DNA of 64,000 bases from Brachynemurus nebulosus (GCA_035578155.1 JAPWDM010000007.1:35252413-35316412); one strand, 5' to 3'. Counted from the stretch's first letter, positions 47,923 to 58,954 are shown. Notes: a model not told the origin generated them from the sequence alone. Numbers and translations are program-made.

Positions 47923-48248
47923 ACTTTTGAGTAGACTCAAAACTACTCATTCAAAAACCATATCAATATTTGATTAGTAAAAATATTTTTTTAAAAAATC
48001 TTCATAATTTCACCTCAGAATCTTCCATCTAAAAAAGTTGAGGTTCTCAAAAAAGTAATTGAATAATACTTATCTATAATATTCATAAAAAAATAGAAAA
48101 TCATCTCTTTTTGAATAGCTCAAAAACCACTCATCCAAAAATTTGATCAGGCCTTGATTAGGCCACAATAGTACGGACTGGAGTTCCCGCGTAATGTCGT
48201 AGAAGAAAAATATCAATCTGACTCTCTGAGACCACACGATTTCAAGTC

Positions 48249-49664
48249 TTACGATCGACGCATATGCAACATCGTATTGATTTCCCAAATGATACGGCGC
48301 AAATGATCAATGACCTCCTTGAGTTGACGATTTTTCATCACCACTTTCTCGTGCAACTCCTTATACTCCTCGACAACGGCACGATAAGCCTCGGAGGTTT
48401 TCTTCTCGTCAGATTTGATATCCAATTCATCTTTGTAGGGAATGAGACTTTCGATGTGCGTGTATTCCATGCCCTGAAGTTGGCAACTTTCGTTACATTT
48501 ATCGTAAAGGAGGCGTAAACGTTTGAACAGGAGACGAATTGTTCGAAGTTGCTCCTGGACTTTGGCCTTCTTCTCGTTACTGTTGGTGGCCACTTGAATG
48601 GTGCCATTTGTGGGTTGAATCACCTTCAGAGCGGTGAATACTTCCTGCGTGCGACTCACAATATCCTGGACAGTTTCTTGTCCGAATTTGCACAAGGACA
48701 CCGTGTTGAATTCTTTGTTCTGTGACGCGGTTTGTGGTGCCGGTGGTGTGGGCGTGGCACTGGTGCTTGGTGTGGTGTTTGGCGCGCCAGACGGTTGCGA
48801 CACCACTTGCGGTACCTGTTGTTGCGATTGCGTCACCTGTTGTGACACTTGCTGTTGTTGTTGCGCGACAACTTGTTGTTGCTGTTGCACTTGTTGAGCC
48901 TGTTGTTGAAGTTGTTGCGCTTGCATTTGTTGCAGTTGCTGTTGCATCTGTAACTAAACGTCCAGGTGATTAGCTTTGCAATCAAAAATGCGGATACTTA
49001 TGCATTAGCAATAATAAAATAAATTACAATTTTCTCGAGAACTACTTAACACAGAAAGAAAATTATAAGAACATTTTCTTCATAATTTTTTTTCTCTTTT
49101 CAACGATGTAAAAATCGAACTGTTTAATGATAGGATCGAATAATAAAAAATGGCCAAAAAATCTACTTCTGGGCATCCGACGTGTCTGACTAACGAACCT
49201 AGCCAAACCAATCCGAATTCCAACCCACACATCAAATTTCATAAGCATTGAACGTTTCGTTCGAGAGTTATCACGTACACACATAAACACATATATAAAT
49301 ATATACATATATATCTTACTGTAATAGCTACTTAAAATGCGGATTTGTAACTTACTTGTGCATGTTGGCTTGGCATGCCGGGCCCACCCATTCCGTACGG
49401 TTGCGGCCCACCCATTGGCGCGATCATTTGTGAACCCATACCGGGTCCTGGCATCCCCGGGGGCATCTGTCCGCCCATTCCGTTGTTGATGCCGCCCGTA
49501 TTCATTTGCCCGCTGCCAATCTGCATGTGTCCGCCCGGCCCCAGTGGACTTTGCATTCCGGGCCCCATTGGACTGGCCATTTGTCCCGGACCAAACTGTG
49601 TACGCATTGCCGGTGGTTGTTGATTCGGGAAACCGGTCGAGAATTGATGCGGTGGACCGGACAT
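48249..49664 (-). CDS. MED30: Mediator complex subunit 30, copy A
   Basis: Head-module subunit of Mediator, the coactivator bridging transcription factors and RNA polymerase II. Two minus-strand exons, 49664-49356 and 48947-48249, joined in phase 0, give 335 aa. Exon 1 encodes a Pro/Gly/Met-rich N-terminus (MSGPPHQFSTGFPNQQPPAM). Exon 2 opens with a Gln-rich tract, then the conserved MED30 domain from NKEFNTVSLCKFGQETVQDI to the C-terminal HLRRIIWEINTMLHMRRS. The Gln/Pro-rich N-terminus plus C-terminal helical domain is the layout I expect for insect MED30. A second intact copy lies 1.2 kb upstream on the same strand; the conserved domains of the two differ at only five residues. Intron length is 408 bp. 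Confidence 0.95.
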
Positions 49665-50888
49665 TTTTCTAAAAATTGTCTTTTAAAATCACTATAAAAA
49701 TTTGTTTTAAATCACAGCCGACGTTTTATGTATATATAACACGTACACGTCACTTTTATAGTTTTATTTTTAAACAGTTGGTGCTACGGTTAACAGTTGG
49801 CGCTGCGGGCGCTGTCAATTTGGTAGGGTTGGTACTCACTGAGCAGAGTATCAAACGTTTTGTGAGTTGAATAATTGAATTTGAATTTAGTTTCAATTAG
49901 TTTGTGATAACCGTTACATCAATATAATAATATTGATAAAAAATACTTTTATTAGTTTATTAAACTTATAAAATATTTTTTATGTACCTATTTGTTTATT
50001 TTAAAATTTTTTCTAGAAACCAAGAGAGTAGTGTGTGTTGGTGTTTGCGCAAGTACGCATCGATATGGTAACATCGCACATACATATAATGCGTAATTAA
50101 TTTATCATTGATCGCGATCGGTCTCTGCGGTTGTTTTGATAATTTTCGAATGTCGAAAACGGGGGACTTGTTTTTTTTTTTTTTAAATTGTCTTATCTGA
50201 AAAAAAATCTATGACAAAAACACCAAATAATTGCAATAGAAAAATCTTTATTTTAACCTTTGAATTACATATAATAAAAAAATAAGTCTTTTTAATTTGA
50301 GCATGCGTTCAATCAACGCCTAACAAAAAAAAAACACATAAGCATCAGCGCGCAAGTCCAAAAAATTAAGCGCTCTTAAATGACTTGCAATCAAAATAAA
50401 AATCTTGCGTTTCCTGAAATCAAAATTTAATCAATTGGTAACTTAGTAAATTAAATAAAAAATATTAAAACCAATTTCGTTACCTTCCTATCTCAGGATC
50501 TTCCATATCTGGTATCAAAACGAGTTGAGATTCTCAAAAACAAAAATTGGATAACGCTTAACTATATGATATTCATAAAAAAAATATAAATTATCTCTTT
50601 TTGAATAGCCGCAAAACTACTCATTCGGAATCATATCAAATTCTGATTAATAAAAATCAGTATCTTCCATATTTGGGTATCAGTATCAGTCGAAATTTTC
50701 AAAAAAAAAAATAATAATTAGATAATACTTATCTATAATATTCATAAAAAAATAGAAATTATCTCTTTTTGAGCAGTCTTGAAACTACTCAAGCCTTGAT
50801 CAGGCAACAATTAATAATGCGGACTGTTAATCCCTGCATGATTTCGCAGAAAAAAAAATCATTTTCGCTCTCTCACGGTTTTTGTGCC
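49665..50888 (-). other. Spacer between the MED30 copies
   Basis: The first part (49665-49800) shares with the copy B promoter the blocks CGTCACTTTTA and TTTAAACAGTTGG, so part of the promoter was duplicated. About 50025-50165 is the right part of the TTAA-flanked MITE (AGAGTAGTGTGTGTTGGT, GATCGCGATCGGTCTCTG). From about 50200 onward the sequence is the 3' flank of copy B, matching the flank of copy A. Confidence 0.7.
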
Positions 50889-52980
50889 TTACGATCGACG
50901 CATATGCAACATCGTATTGATTTCCCAAATGATACGGCGCAAATGATCGATCACCTCCTTGAGTTGACGATTTTTCATCACCACTTTCTCGTGCAACTCC
51001 TTATGCTCTTCGACAATGGCGCGATAAGCCTCGGAGGTTTTCTTCTCGTCAGATTTGATATCCAATTCATCTTTGTAGGGGATGAGACTCTCGATGTGCG
51101 TGTATTCCATGCCCTGAAGTTGGCAACTTTCGTTGCATTTATCGTACAGGAGGCGTAAACGTTTGAACAGGATACGAATGGCGCGCAGTTGTTCTTGAAC
51201 TTTGGCTTTCTTCTCGTTACTGTTGGTGGCCACTTGAATGGTGCCATTTGTCGGTTGAATGGCCTTCAGAGCGGTGAATACTTCCTGCGTGCGACTCACA
51301 ATATCCTGGACAGTCTCCTGTCCGAACTTGCACAAGGACACCGTGTTGAATTCTTTATTTTGTAGCGCGGTTTGTGGTGCTGGTGGTGTGGGCGTGGCAC
51401 TGGTGCTTGGCGTGGTGTTTGCGGCGCCAGACGGTTGTGGCACCACTTGCGCTACCTGCGGCTGCGACTGTGTCACCTGTTGTGACACTTGTTGTTGTTG
51501 TTGGGCGATCACTTGTTGCTGCTGTTGCACTTGTTGAGCTTGTTGTTGAAGCAGTTGTTGTTGCATCTGTAACTAAACGTCCGGGTGATTAGCTTTACAA
51601 TCAAAAAATGCGGATTTATAACTATTGTGCATTAGCAATATAACAATAAAAAAATTTGGGGGATAGGTCTACCCACACTGTCAACTTCCCATTGGGTGTC
51701 CTTAAAGACTAGAGACTACTGTACATAAATAATTCTTTTTTCATTTCAGGCGACTCCTCCCCTGGGCCACCGATAGAGGCTTTGCCCCTTGCACCATACC
51801 GGGGGCTTCTGTACCTAAGTGTGGGGGCTCCACCCTTATCAAACAAATGATAACATCATTTGTTCTTAAGATATGCGAGACAAAATATATTTTGGCAAAA
51901 AACTAATTTTTTCAAGTTTCTTATTTCGTTTTTTTCTTTTTTTTTCTTAAAAAAATTTTGTAATAAAATATTGGCGTTTTTAACATCAAGGAAGGTTCTT
52001 AGGCCATTATATCCTAAAAATCCATAATATCTATGTTATCTTAATAAAGTTAATTCCGTTTTTTTACCACAAAAAACAAACCGCTAATCCGAATTTGCTG
52101 AAAAATTTATCCGGTCTTCATTTTTTGATTATGCATCTAATGAAATTAGTCCGGAGTTGATATCATCATTTGTTCTCGAGATATGCGAGACGAAAAAGAA
52201 ATCACGAACGAACTAACGAACGCACACACAGACATCACGCTAAAAACGATGGATTCGGATTCTAGTGACCTTGAAACGTAGAGATATGTCAAAATTAGCG
52301 ATTCGTAAAATCGGACCCATCACAATAACTTCCTATGGGAAATTAATAAAAAATTACAATTTTCTCAAGAACTACTTAACACAGAAAGAAAGTTATAAGA
52401 ACATTTTCGTCATAATTTTTTGTTCTCTTTTCAACGATATAAAAATCGAACTGACGAATGATAGGATCGTGTGATAAAAAATGGTCAAAAAAAACTACTT
52501 CTGGGCATCCGACGTGTCTGGCTAACGAATTTAGCCAAGCCAATCCGGATTCCAACTCACACACCAAATTTCATAAGCATTAAACATTTCGTTCGAGAGT
52601 TGTTCAGCTGTAATAGCTGAATTTCCATTCTGGAAAAAAGGCACTTAAAATGCCGATTCGTAACTTACTTGTGCATGTTGGCTTGGTATGCCGGGCGCGC
52701 CCATTCCGTACGGTTGCGGCCCACCGATTGGCGTGATCATTTGTGAACCGATACCGGGCCCCGGCATCCCGGGCGGCATCTGTCCACCCATTCCGTTATT
52801 GATGGCGCCCGTGTTCATTTGCCCACCACCAATCTGCATGTGTCCGCCCGGCCCCAGTGGACTTTGCATTCCGGGCCCCATTGGACTGGCTATCTGTCCC
52901 GGACCAAACTGTGTACGCATTGCCGGTGGTTGTTGATTCGGGAAACCGGTGGTGGAAAATTGATGTGGCGGACCGGACAT
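50889..52980 (-). CDS. MED30: Mediator complex subunit 30, copy B
   Basis: Second tandem MED30. Exons 52980-52669 and 51566-50889, phase 0, give 329 aa. It has the same N-terminal Pro/Gly/Met region with one extra Thr, a shorter Gln-rich tract, and a MED30 domain that differs from copy A at V/A, T/A, L/I, V/I and Y/H positions only, while many third codon positions differ. Both copies have intact splice sites and stops. The intron is 1102 bp against 408 in copy A; about 51650-52340 has no counterpart in copy A. The start lies 194 bp from the divergent Ribophorin I start, so the two probably share a promoter region. I cannot tell which copy is ancestral, but the shared promoter hints that B keeps the original context. 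Confidence 0.95.
51650..52340 (-). repeat. Extra sequence in the MED30 copy B intron
   Basis: Sequence with GC-rich blocks (GGGCCACCGATAGAGGC, GTGTGGGGGCTCCACCC) present only in copy B. Flanks on both sides align with the copy A intron (left GTGCATTAGCAATA, right AATTACAATTTTCTC). It is either an insertion in B or a deletion in A. No terminal repeats were identified. Confidence 0.6.
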
Positions 52981-53174
52981 TTTTAAAAAAAATTTATTTT
53001 TGTTTTTCAAATCACTATCACAACTGACGCTCAACGTAACACGTCACTTTTAGTTTTAAACAGTTGGCAGCGTTGAACAACACTGAATTTACACGTACGT
53101 GTCACTCAAACAATTTTCAATTTACTCGTGCCGGTTTTTGTGGTATAAAAAAATTCAATTTTTAAAAATTTAAT
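52981..53174. promoter_or_regulatory. Divergent intergenic promoter region, MED30-B / Ribophorin I
   Basis: Only 194 bp separate the two start codons. It contains ACGTGTCAC and AACACGTCAC motifs; the latter, with TTTAAACAGTTGG, recurs upstream of MED30 copy A. Transcription start sites are not determined; promoter function is inferred from position. Confidence 0.55.
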
Positions 53175-54548
53175 ATGTTAAAACCACCGTGTGTTGTGTT
53201 ATTTTGTATTGTGTTCGCATTTGTGTCGACCCAATCACTGGATAAAAATTTAATTAACGAGAATGTTGAACGAACAATCGATTTAACATCGCAACTGGCT
53301 AAGGTTACGTTAAAAATCACCGTGAAAAATGCCGGAACTGCCCCGATACGAAACTATCCACTCTACGAAAATCCGCGGGAGAAAGGTATCCTCGCCTACA
53401 TTTACGCGAAGGACTTGAACAAACAATCCTTACAAATTGACGAGCCAAAAACACCAGCAAACACCGAAAAACAGCGTCGAATTCAATTCACAAATCCATT
53501 ACAACCGGGAAAAACCACAACAATACTCATCGAATATGTGCTAATCAAATCGTTGGAACCGTATCCAGCGAAAATCACGCAACGTGAACGTCAATTGGTG
53601 CGTTTTTTCACCACGCAACATTTCTATTCACCCCACGCAACCGTGGACGACAAAACCGTGTTAAAATTGAGCTCGCGTAACGTCGAGAGTTACACAAAAG
53701 TGAAACCGGTCACACACTCGGACACCACAATCACGTATGGCCCCAATAAACACGTGGAACCCCTCACCGCCATCGAAATCGTCGTCCATTTCGAAAACAA
53801 TTCGCCATTCTTGACCGTTACGAACCTGGTGCGTACCATCGAGGTGTCACATTGGGGCAATATCGCCATCGAGGAGAATATCGACCTTTTGCATACCGGC
53901 GCCGTGCTTAAAGGTTCATTTTCACGCTACGAATATCAACGTGACAGTAACAGTGGCCTCTCGAGCATCAAATCATTCAAAACTATTCTACCAGCATCGG
54001 CTAGTGACGTGTATTATCGCGACAACAACGGTAACATCTCTACGTCACACATGAAAATCAAACGTGACGCGGTGGAGTTAGATTTACGTCCACGATTTCC
54101 ACTGTTTGGCGGTTGGAAGACGCAGTACACGTTAGGTTACAATGTACCCAGCTATGAGTATCTGTTCAATGCCGGCGAAGAGTATTTGTTGAAATTGCGC
54201 GTGATCGATCACATTTTTGACGATATGGTGGTGGATCAATTGACCACGGTCATCATTTTGCCGGAGGGCAGTACAAATATACGTTTGAAGACGCCGTATC
54301 CGGTTCAACGTAATCCCGACTCGTTACACTACACGTATTTGGATATGAAAGGGCGTCCGGTGGTGTCGTTCTCGAAAAAATATCTGGTCGAGAATCATAT
54401 TCAAGATTTTGAGTTGCGCTACAATTTCCCGCGTTTGTTAATGTTACAGGAGCCGTTATTAGTGTTCGCGGCATTGTATGTTTTGTTTTTAATTATCATT
54501 ATTTATGTGAGATTAGACTTTTCGATCACGAAGCCAAAGCAGGAGTAA
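53175..54548 (+). CDS. RPN1: Ribophorin I, oligosaccharyltransferase subunit, short C-terminus
   Basis: Non-catalytic subunit of the ER oligosaccharyltransferase that N-glycosylates nascent proteins at the translocon. An intronless ORF of 457 aa. It has a cleavable signal peptide (MLKPPCVVLFCIVFAFVSTQ) and a lumenal ribophorin domain with landmarks NENVERTIDLTSQL, TTQHFYSPHATVDDKT, VSHWGNIAIEE, LPASASDVYYRDNNGN and PRFPLFGGWKTQYTLGY. One transmembrane helix near residues 426-445 (LLVFAALYVLFLIIIIYV) is followed by only about a dozen residues. Human RPN1 is 607 aa with about 150 cytosolic residues after its helix; that part is missing here. The stop is followed by AT-rich sequence without a continuing frame. 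Whether the short tail is normal for the lineage is not determinable here. Confidence 0.95.
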   Translation: MLKPPCVVLFCIVFAFVSTQSLDKNLINENVERTIDLTSQLAKVTLKITVKNAGTAPIRNYPLYENPREKGILAYIYAKDLNKQSLQIDEPKTPANTEKQRRIQFTNPLQPGKTTTILIEYVLIKSLEPYPAKITQRERQLVRFFTTQHFYSPHATVDDKTVLKLSSRNVESYTKVKPVTHSDTTITYGPNKHVEPLTAIEIVVHFENNSPFLTVTNLVRTIEVSHWGNIAIEENIDLLHTGAVLKGSFSRYEYQRDSNSGLSSIKSFKTILPASASDVYYRDNNGNISTSHMKIKRDAVELDLRPRFPLFGGWKTQYTLGYNVPSYEYLFNAGEEYLLKLRVIDHIFDDMVVDQLTTVIILPEGSTNIRLKTPYPVQRNPDSLHYTYLDMKGRPVVSFSKKYLVENHIQDFELRYNFPRLLMLQEPLLVFAALYVLFLIIIIYVRLDFSITKPKQE

Positions 54549-54650
54549 AATCCTTTTTATGTGTAGGCTCAATTTTCAAAATAATTTTTTTTTTGTATAT
54601 TTTTACTGAAATTACATTCGTACACTCTCTATTTTTCGGCAAAATTTAAA

Positions 54651-54939
54651 AACTTGTAAACTTCGTGGACTTGATTTGATTTGGCGATCAACTTTAAGAT
54701 TACGATAAGCAAAAACCAAAAAAAGAATTTTAAAAAATCGTTATTATGTCGACCGGTTTCGGTGTGTCAAAACACCATCATCAGGACAAAAAATCAAAAA
54801 AATTCAATGAAAATAAAATAAAACTAAAAAGTTTCCTCTTTCCTGTAAATAGTAAATTAAAATTCTTTTTTTGGTTTTTGCTTATCTTAATCTTAAACTT
54901 TATCGCCAAATAAAGTCAAGTATACGAAGTTTACAAGTT
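54651..54939. mobile_element. Long inverted-repeat (foldback) element behind RPN1
   Basis: Arms of about 82 bp, 54651-54732 and 54858-54939, pair with few mismatches and small indels (ends AACTTGTAAACTTCG / CGAAGTTTACAAGTT). The roughly 125-bp loop contains GACCGGTTTCGGTGTGTCAA and ACACCATCATCAGGAC. Starting 102 bp after the RPN1 stop, it could be part of the RPN1 3' UTR and form a strong RNA hairpin. Confidence 0.82.
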
Positions 54940-55290
54940 TTTACTGAAATGTTTTTTTTTTTTTTTGGGTGACCCTATCATCCCCAGTCAGAAAAATGGC
55001 ACAGTAATTAAATAGTAATTTTATTAAAAAATAATTCTGATCTCAGATTTTGCCCCCCAAAAAAATGTTAACATTGATTCGTAGATTGTTATTTTTGTTT
55101 TTAATTTGGTTTAAAAAATTTTATCGATGTTAATATTTTTTTTTGAGACTACAAAACTTTTTTAAAAATTGTTTAATTCATCACAACAAAATTTTTTTGA
55201 AAATAAAAACGAAAATAATTTAAATGTTTGTCGTTTCAAATATCTAGAAACCTTCCCAAGTCCTTGATCACTTTACTATGAATGCATAAA

Positions 55291-55319
55291 GTCTACGAAG
55301 GTCAATGACCTTCGTAGAC
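55291..55319. repeat. 29-bp palindrome
   Basis: GTCTACGAAGGTCA, one central A, then its exact complement. The GGTCAATGACCTTCGTAG part also occurs near 46179-46196. Confidence 0.8.
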
Positions 55320-55334
55320 CTAATGATCCAAACC

Positions 55335-55550
55335 AGACCGGGTTAGGTTAGGTTAGTTTAATTAGTTTTGACAATATTGTACTTCGACTTTGATATAAAA
55401 ACTAGGTGGTGAAGTTAGTTAAGGTTAGGTTAGTTTAATTTAGTTGAAACAATATACTTCGACTTTAATATAAAAACTAGGTGGTGAGGTTAGGTTAGTT
55501 TAATTTAGTTGAAACAATATACTTCGACTTTGATATAAATAAAGCAACAG
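55335..55550 (+). repeat. TTAGG-containing minisatellite, cluster 1
   Basis: About three units of roughly 65-80 bp: GGTTAGGTTAGTTTAATT, ACAATATACTTCGACTTTGA, TATAAAAACTAGGTGGTGAG. Same family as the larger cluster in the intron at 57180-57725. Confidence 0.85.
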
Positions 55551-55912
55551 ATTTGAAAAAAAATTAAAAACTTTATTTTGATATATTAAATCTATAATAT
55601 AAAGTGTATATTTATAAAAAAGATGAGATTTTAAGCTGCGCGCGCACACACACAATATTATTATTGATAAACTCACAAAAATACTGTTCAATACTACACA
55701 GTATTATTGACAATATTTGAAGTGTGTACGAGCAGCCATACATTATACTATTTACAACGTTAAAATTTATAAACATATAATTACAAATTAATCTAAAAAT
55801 TTTCAAAATTACATAAAATAAAAATTGTTTTAACAAAATATAAAATACTTTAAATATTTCAAAAATCAAGAGATTCGAATGTTGTCCGCTTGGCATAAAT
55901 GTCTTTATAATA

Positions 55913-56252
55913 TGGTGACCACATTACTGGAAAACGTGGAAATGTCAGGGAATTTCTAAACTTTCTGGAAAAGTCCGGGAATTTTATCAGAAGACTGGAA
56001 AAAATTGATTTTCATAATTTTGTTTATTTAGGCATAAAACTTCAATCAAGATTTAAAAATTGGCACAGATTTTTTTTTTGCTCATCATTTCCTTTTTTTA
56101 AGAAAAAGTATTAAAAAATTACTAAGAAATTTTTTTTAACTTTTTGCGGTAAAGTAGAGGCGGCATTTTTCACAAAATAGTCAGGATATTTTTTAATAAA
56201 ATTTCTGGAAAAGTCAGGGAATTTTATCTTTAAAAATCTGTGGTCACCATGT
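55913..56252. mobile_element. MITE with ATGGTGACCACA ends
   Basis: The inverted ends ATGGTGACCACA and TGTGGTCACCAT bound about 340 bp. Inside, GGAAAAGTCAGGGAATTTTAT-like blocks recur. The target duplication is unclear. No ORF. Confidence 0.7.
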
Positions 56253-56465
56253 TATATAAATAATTTTCTTGGAATGGCCTGTACGCCAAACACTTATACA
56301 TATTTTTGTACTAAATCATAAAAAAAATATATAAAAATGGTAAAAAAAAATACTGAACACAATATTCGAAAATTTACAATGTGTCGCAAAAGTGATCGTA
56401 CGGTTAAAAACAATATCAATTAATCACATTTTTAATGGACGGAAAAATGTATGAGTACGCGTAAA

Positions 56466-58052
56466 TTAAGGCCACAGTAATTCGATATTCGGCGATTGCA
56501 TTTCGGTGAAAATTTGAAACTGCGAATAGACGCAGGCCCAACAGTACGCCTAAAAAAAAATTATTTTTTTGAAAAATTACCCCAACTTTTTTTTATCAAA
56601 CTCGAAACTTACATTATAGGCCATCCACATCCAATCGATGATTCCATAAAAGGCTGCATCCAACTTGAAAAAAACAAAAAATTTCATTTTAATCGCCCCC
56701 AAAAAAGTTTCGCCCTAAAATTAATCGATTACTTACATAAATGTAGTATCCATAAAACAACCAGAGTCCAAATAGTAATTGAAATATGACCACAGCACCA
56801 AAAAGTATCAGCCACGGTAACATAAAACCCCGATTACACTTTTGGATTCCAATTACCATAAACACGGAGCTTAGAATCAACAAAATCAGCCACAATATAC
56901 AAATCGAGGCATAAATAGGCATTGCTAAAACGAAAAAAAATGAGGAAATTACGAAGGGTTCTGATATTTTCATCAAAATAAACCAATTTGGACGAAATTG
57001 CAATATATGCCAGACGTTTGGATTTAATAATTTTTCCCCTTCGCTTCAAATAAAGAAGACATAACGAAACCAATAGGGATCCGAAGTAAATAATGCTTCG
57101 GAGCCCTAAAAACGAATGGCTTAAATGTAAAAAGTTAAGGCTGGCAAACATATTATTTGAATCGATCAAATAGTAGATGATATAAAAAATTAGCTGGTGA
57201 AGTTAGTTAAGGTTAGGTTAGTTTAGTTAGTTCTGACAATATACTTCGACTTTGATATAAAAACTAGGTGGTGAGGTTAGTTTAATTAGTTTTGACAATA
57301 TACTTCGACTTTGATATAAAAACTAGGTGGTGAGGTTAGGTTAGGTTAGGTTAGTTAGTTTTGACAATATACTTCGTCTTTGATATAAAAACTACCTGGT
57401 GAAGTTAGTTAAGGTTACGTTAGTTTAGTTTAAACAATATACTTCGACTTTGATATAAAAACTAGGTGGTGAAGTTAGTTAGGTTAGGTTAGTTTAGTTT
57501 AGTTAGTTTTGACAATATATTTCGACTTTGATACAAAAAGTAGGTGGTAAAGTTAGTTGAGGTTAGGTTAGTTTAGTTAGTTTTGACAATATACTTCAAC
57601 TTTGATATAAAAACTACGTGATAAAGTTAGTTAAAGTTAGGTTAGTTTAAACAATATACTAGGTGATGAGGTTAGTTTAGTTAGTTTTGACAATATACTT
57701 CAACTTTGATATAAAAATTAGTTAGGTGAAAATTATAGCAGTTTTTTTCGAATTTTTACACTCAATTCAGTTGTTACATTACATATTTGTTCGTTTATTC
57801 GTATAAATTTCGAAATCCCGTTTCTGGCACGTGTTGCAAATTTGCCATCCTTACTAAAAACTTACTCCCGTTTATACTGGCCTCAAACAGTGGATTATAC
57901 AGTTGTGTAGACTCGCCCCCGGCCAACATATATCCGATAAATATTATTAGGACCATACTAAATGCTGCCGTGTACACGGCGACACATCGACTGCCCACTT
58001 TCACGTCATTATTCCAAATACACGGCGACCAACACGATTTTAGCCACACCAT
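56466..58052 (-). CDS. Small multi-pass membrane protein, unrecognised family
   Basis: Minus-strand exons 58052-57866, 56924-56737, 56663-56613 and 56549-56466 join with consistent phases and GT-AG sites to give 169 aa. The short N-terminus ([20 protein letters not shown]) is followed by a first membrane helix near residues 24-42, a polar loop, and two long helices near 64-89 and 95-124. A Trp/Tyr/Cys-rich stretch ([20 protein letters not shown]) may be a fourth helix. The overall pattern recalls small tetraspan insect proteins (MARVEL- or LAPTM4-like), but I do not recognise a named family. Intron 1 carries a TTAGG-containing minisatellite. Start and stop are well supported by phase and the hydrophobic pattern; function is unknown. 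Confidence 0.82.
57180..57725 (+). repeat. TTAGG-containing minisatellite, cluster 2, in an intron
   Basis: About eight diverged units of roughly 60-85 bp (GGTTAGGTTAGTTTAGTTAG, TTTTGACAATATACTTCGAC, TTTGATATAAAAACTAGGTG). One unit near 57335 contains four consecutive TTAGG-type steps. It lies in intron 1 of the minus-strand membrane protein gene; cluster 1 lies beyond that gene's 3' end. Confidence 0.88.
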
Positions 58053-58954
58053 TTTTGCTGCCGTACACTAATTGAGTTTCTAAAAACAAAAAAACAAAAA
58101 ATAGGCGTTAATTAATTTGAAAATGTTAAATCAAGTTTTGAACGCACAATTTTTTTTTTTTTTAGATAACCTATAAACACATATTTAAATAAAACAATAA
58201 AAATAAAAATTTCGCCTTTTCGATTTTTGTCAAAAATTTGCCAGAAAATTTTTAAAAGGACAATTTTTCACTCAAATTGATACGTTGTAAACAAATTGCA
58301 AAATAGTCACACCCAAAAAAAGTAGCACAACTGTCACTGGAATTAAACGGATTACTCACCCAAATCGAAATTACTTTTATTACTCAAATTACGCCCAGAA
58401 TAATTAATTAAATAATTAAATTTTTATCATATTTACTAGATTGTACATAGTTTTAATATTTTTAAATAAAACCCCACGTTTAATTATTTTTAATTAATTA
58501 CATTCGTACGAAAACCAAACAGTTTACTTTTTCTTTATAGGGTTGTCCAAAATTCTCAAGATTTGATGATGCACATGAATTATGTAATTGTACATCGAAC
58601 GCTTGCAAAACACGGATATTATTAATAAAAAAAAATAGTTGGGTATAAAAATTATGTTCTTAGTTTGATTTGGATTTGTTAGTACACGACCTGAGTTCCG
58701 GAACTGTTCTGGAACTGGGTTTTCTGTCCCACATATAAAATACGTTATATATGTTCACTGGGTTTAGCTTGTATTTGTCTGATCTGTCTTGTGTGTGTGA
58801 GTGATCTGAGATGTGTTGCATAGTGTCGCATACGTATATATAATACTACATACGCATGTGCGGTGTTGGTAACAATGACCATAACAATCAAAACGTGATC
58901 AAAACAATTGATCTACGCTCATCCACTATCACCGAACGAATGAATACTAAGTAG
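58053..58954. other. Upstream region of the membrane protein gene
   Basis: Presumed promoter and 5' UTR of the minus-strand gene, then AT-rich DNA. No gene seen. Confidence 0.45.

Larger units (their letters stand above)
46451..48248. other. 3' flank of MED30 copy A, with insertions
   Basis: From about 46850 the sequence matches the flank of MED30 copy B from about 50200 (AAATCTTTATTTTA, AATAAGTCTTTTTAATTTGAG), so the duplicated segment extends beyond the gene. Two elements absent from copy B interrupt it: a short TTAA-type MITE at 47101-47238 and a larger inverted-end element at about 47349-47922. Repeats of an ATCTCTTTTTGAATAG-containing unit lie near 48100 and at the matching place in copy B. 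Confidence 0.7.
54940..56465. other. Intergenic region between RPN1 and the membrane protein
   Basis: Contains a perfect palindrome at 55291-55319, a three-unit minisatellite at about 55335-55550, and a MITE at about 55913-56252. Minus-strand ORFs at 55500-55896 are AT-driven and unsupported. Confidence 0.6.

Noticed and set aside
48634..48973. Cysteine- and valine-rich plus-strand ORFs opposite MED30
   Set aside because: They are antisense shadows of the Gln-rich tract (CAA/CAG read as TTG/TGC/TGT); the same artefact appears opposite copy B.
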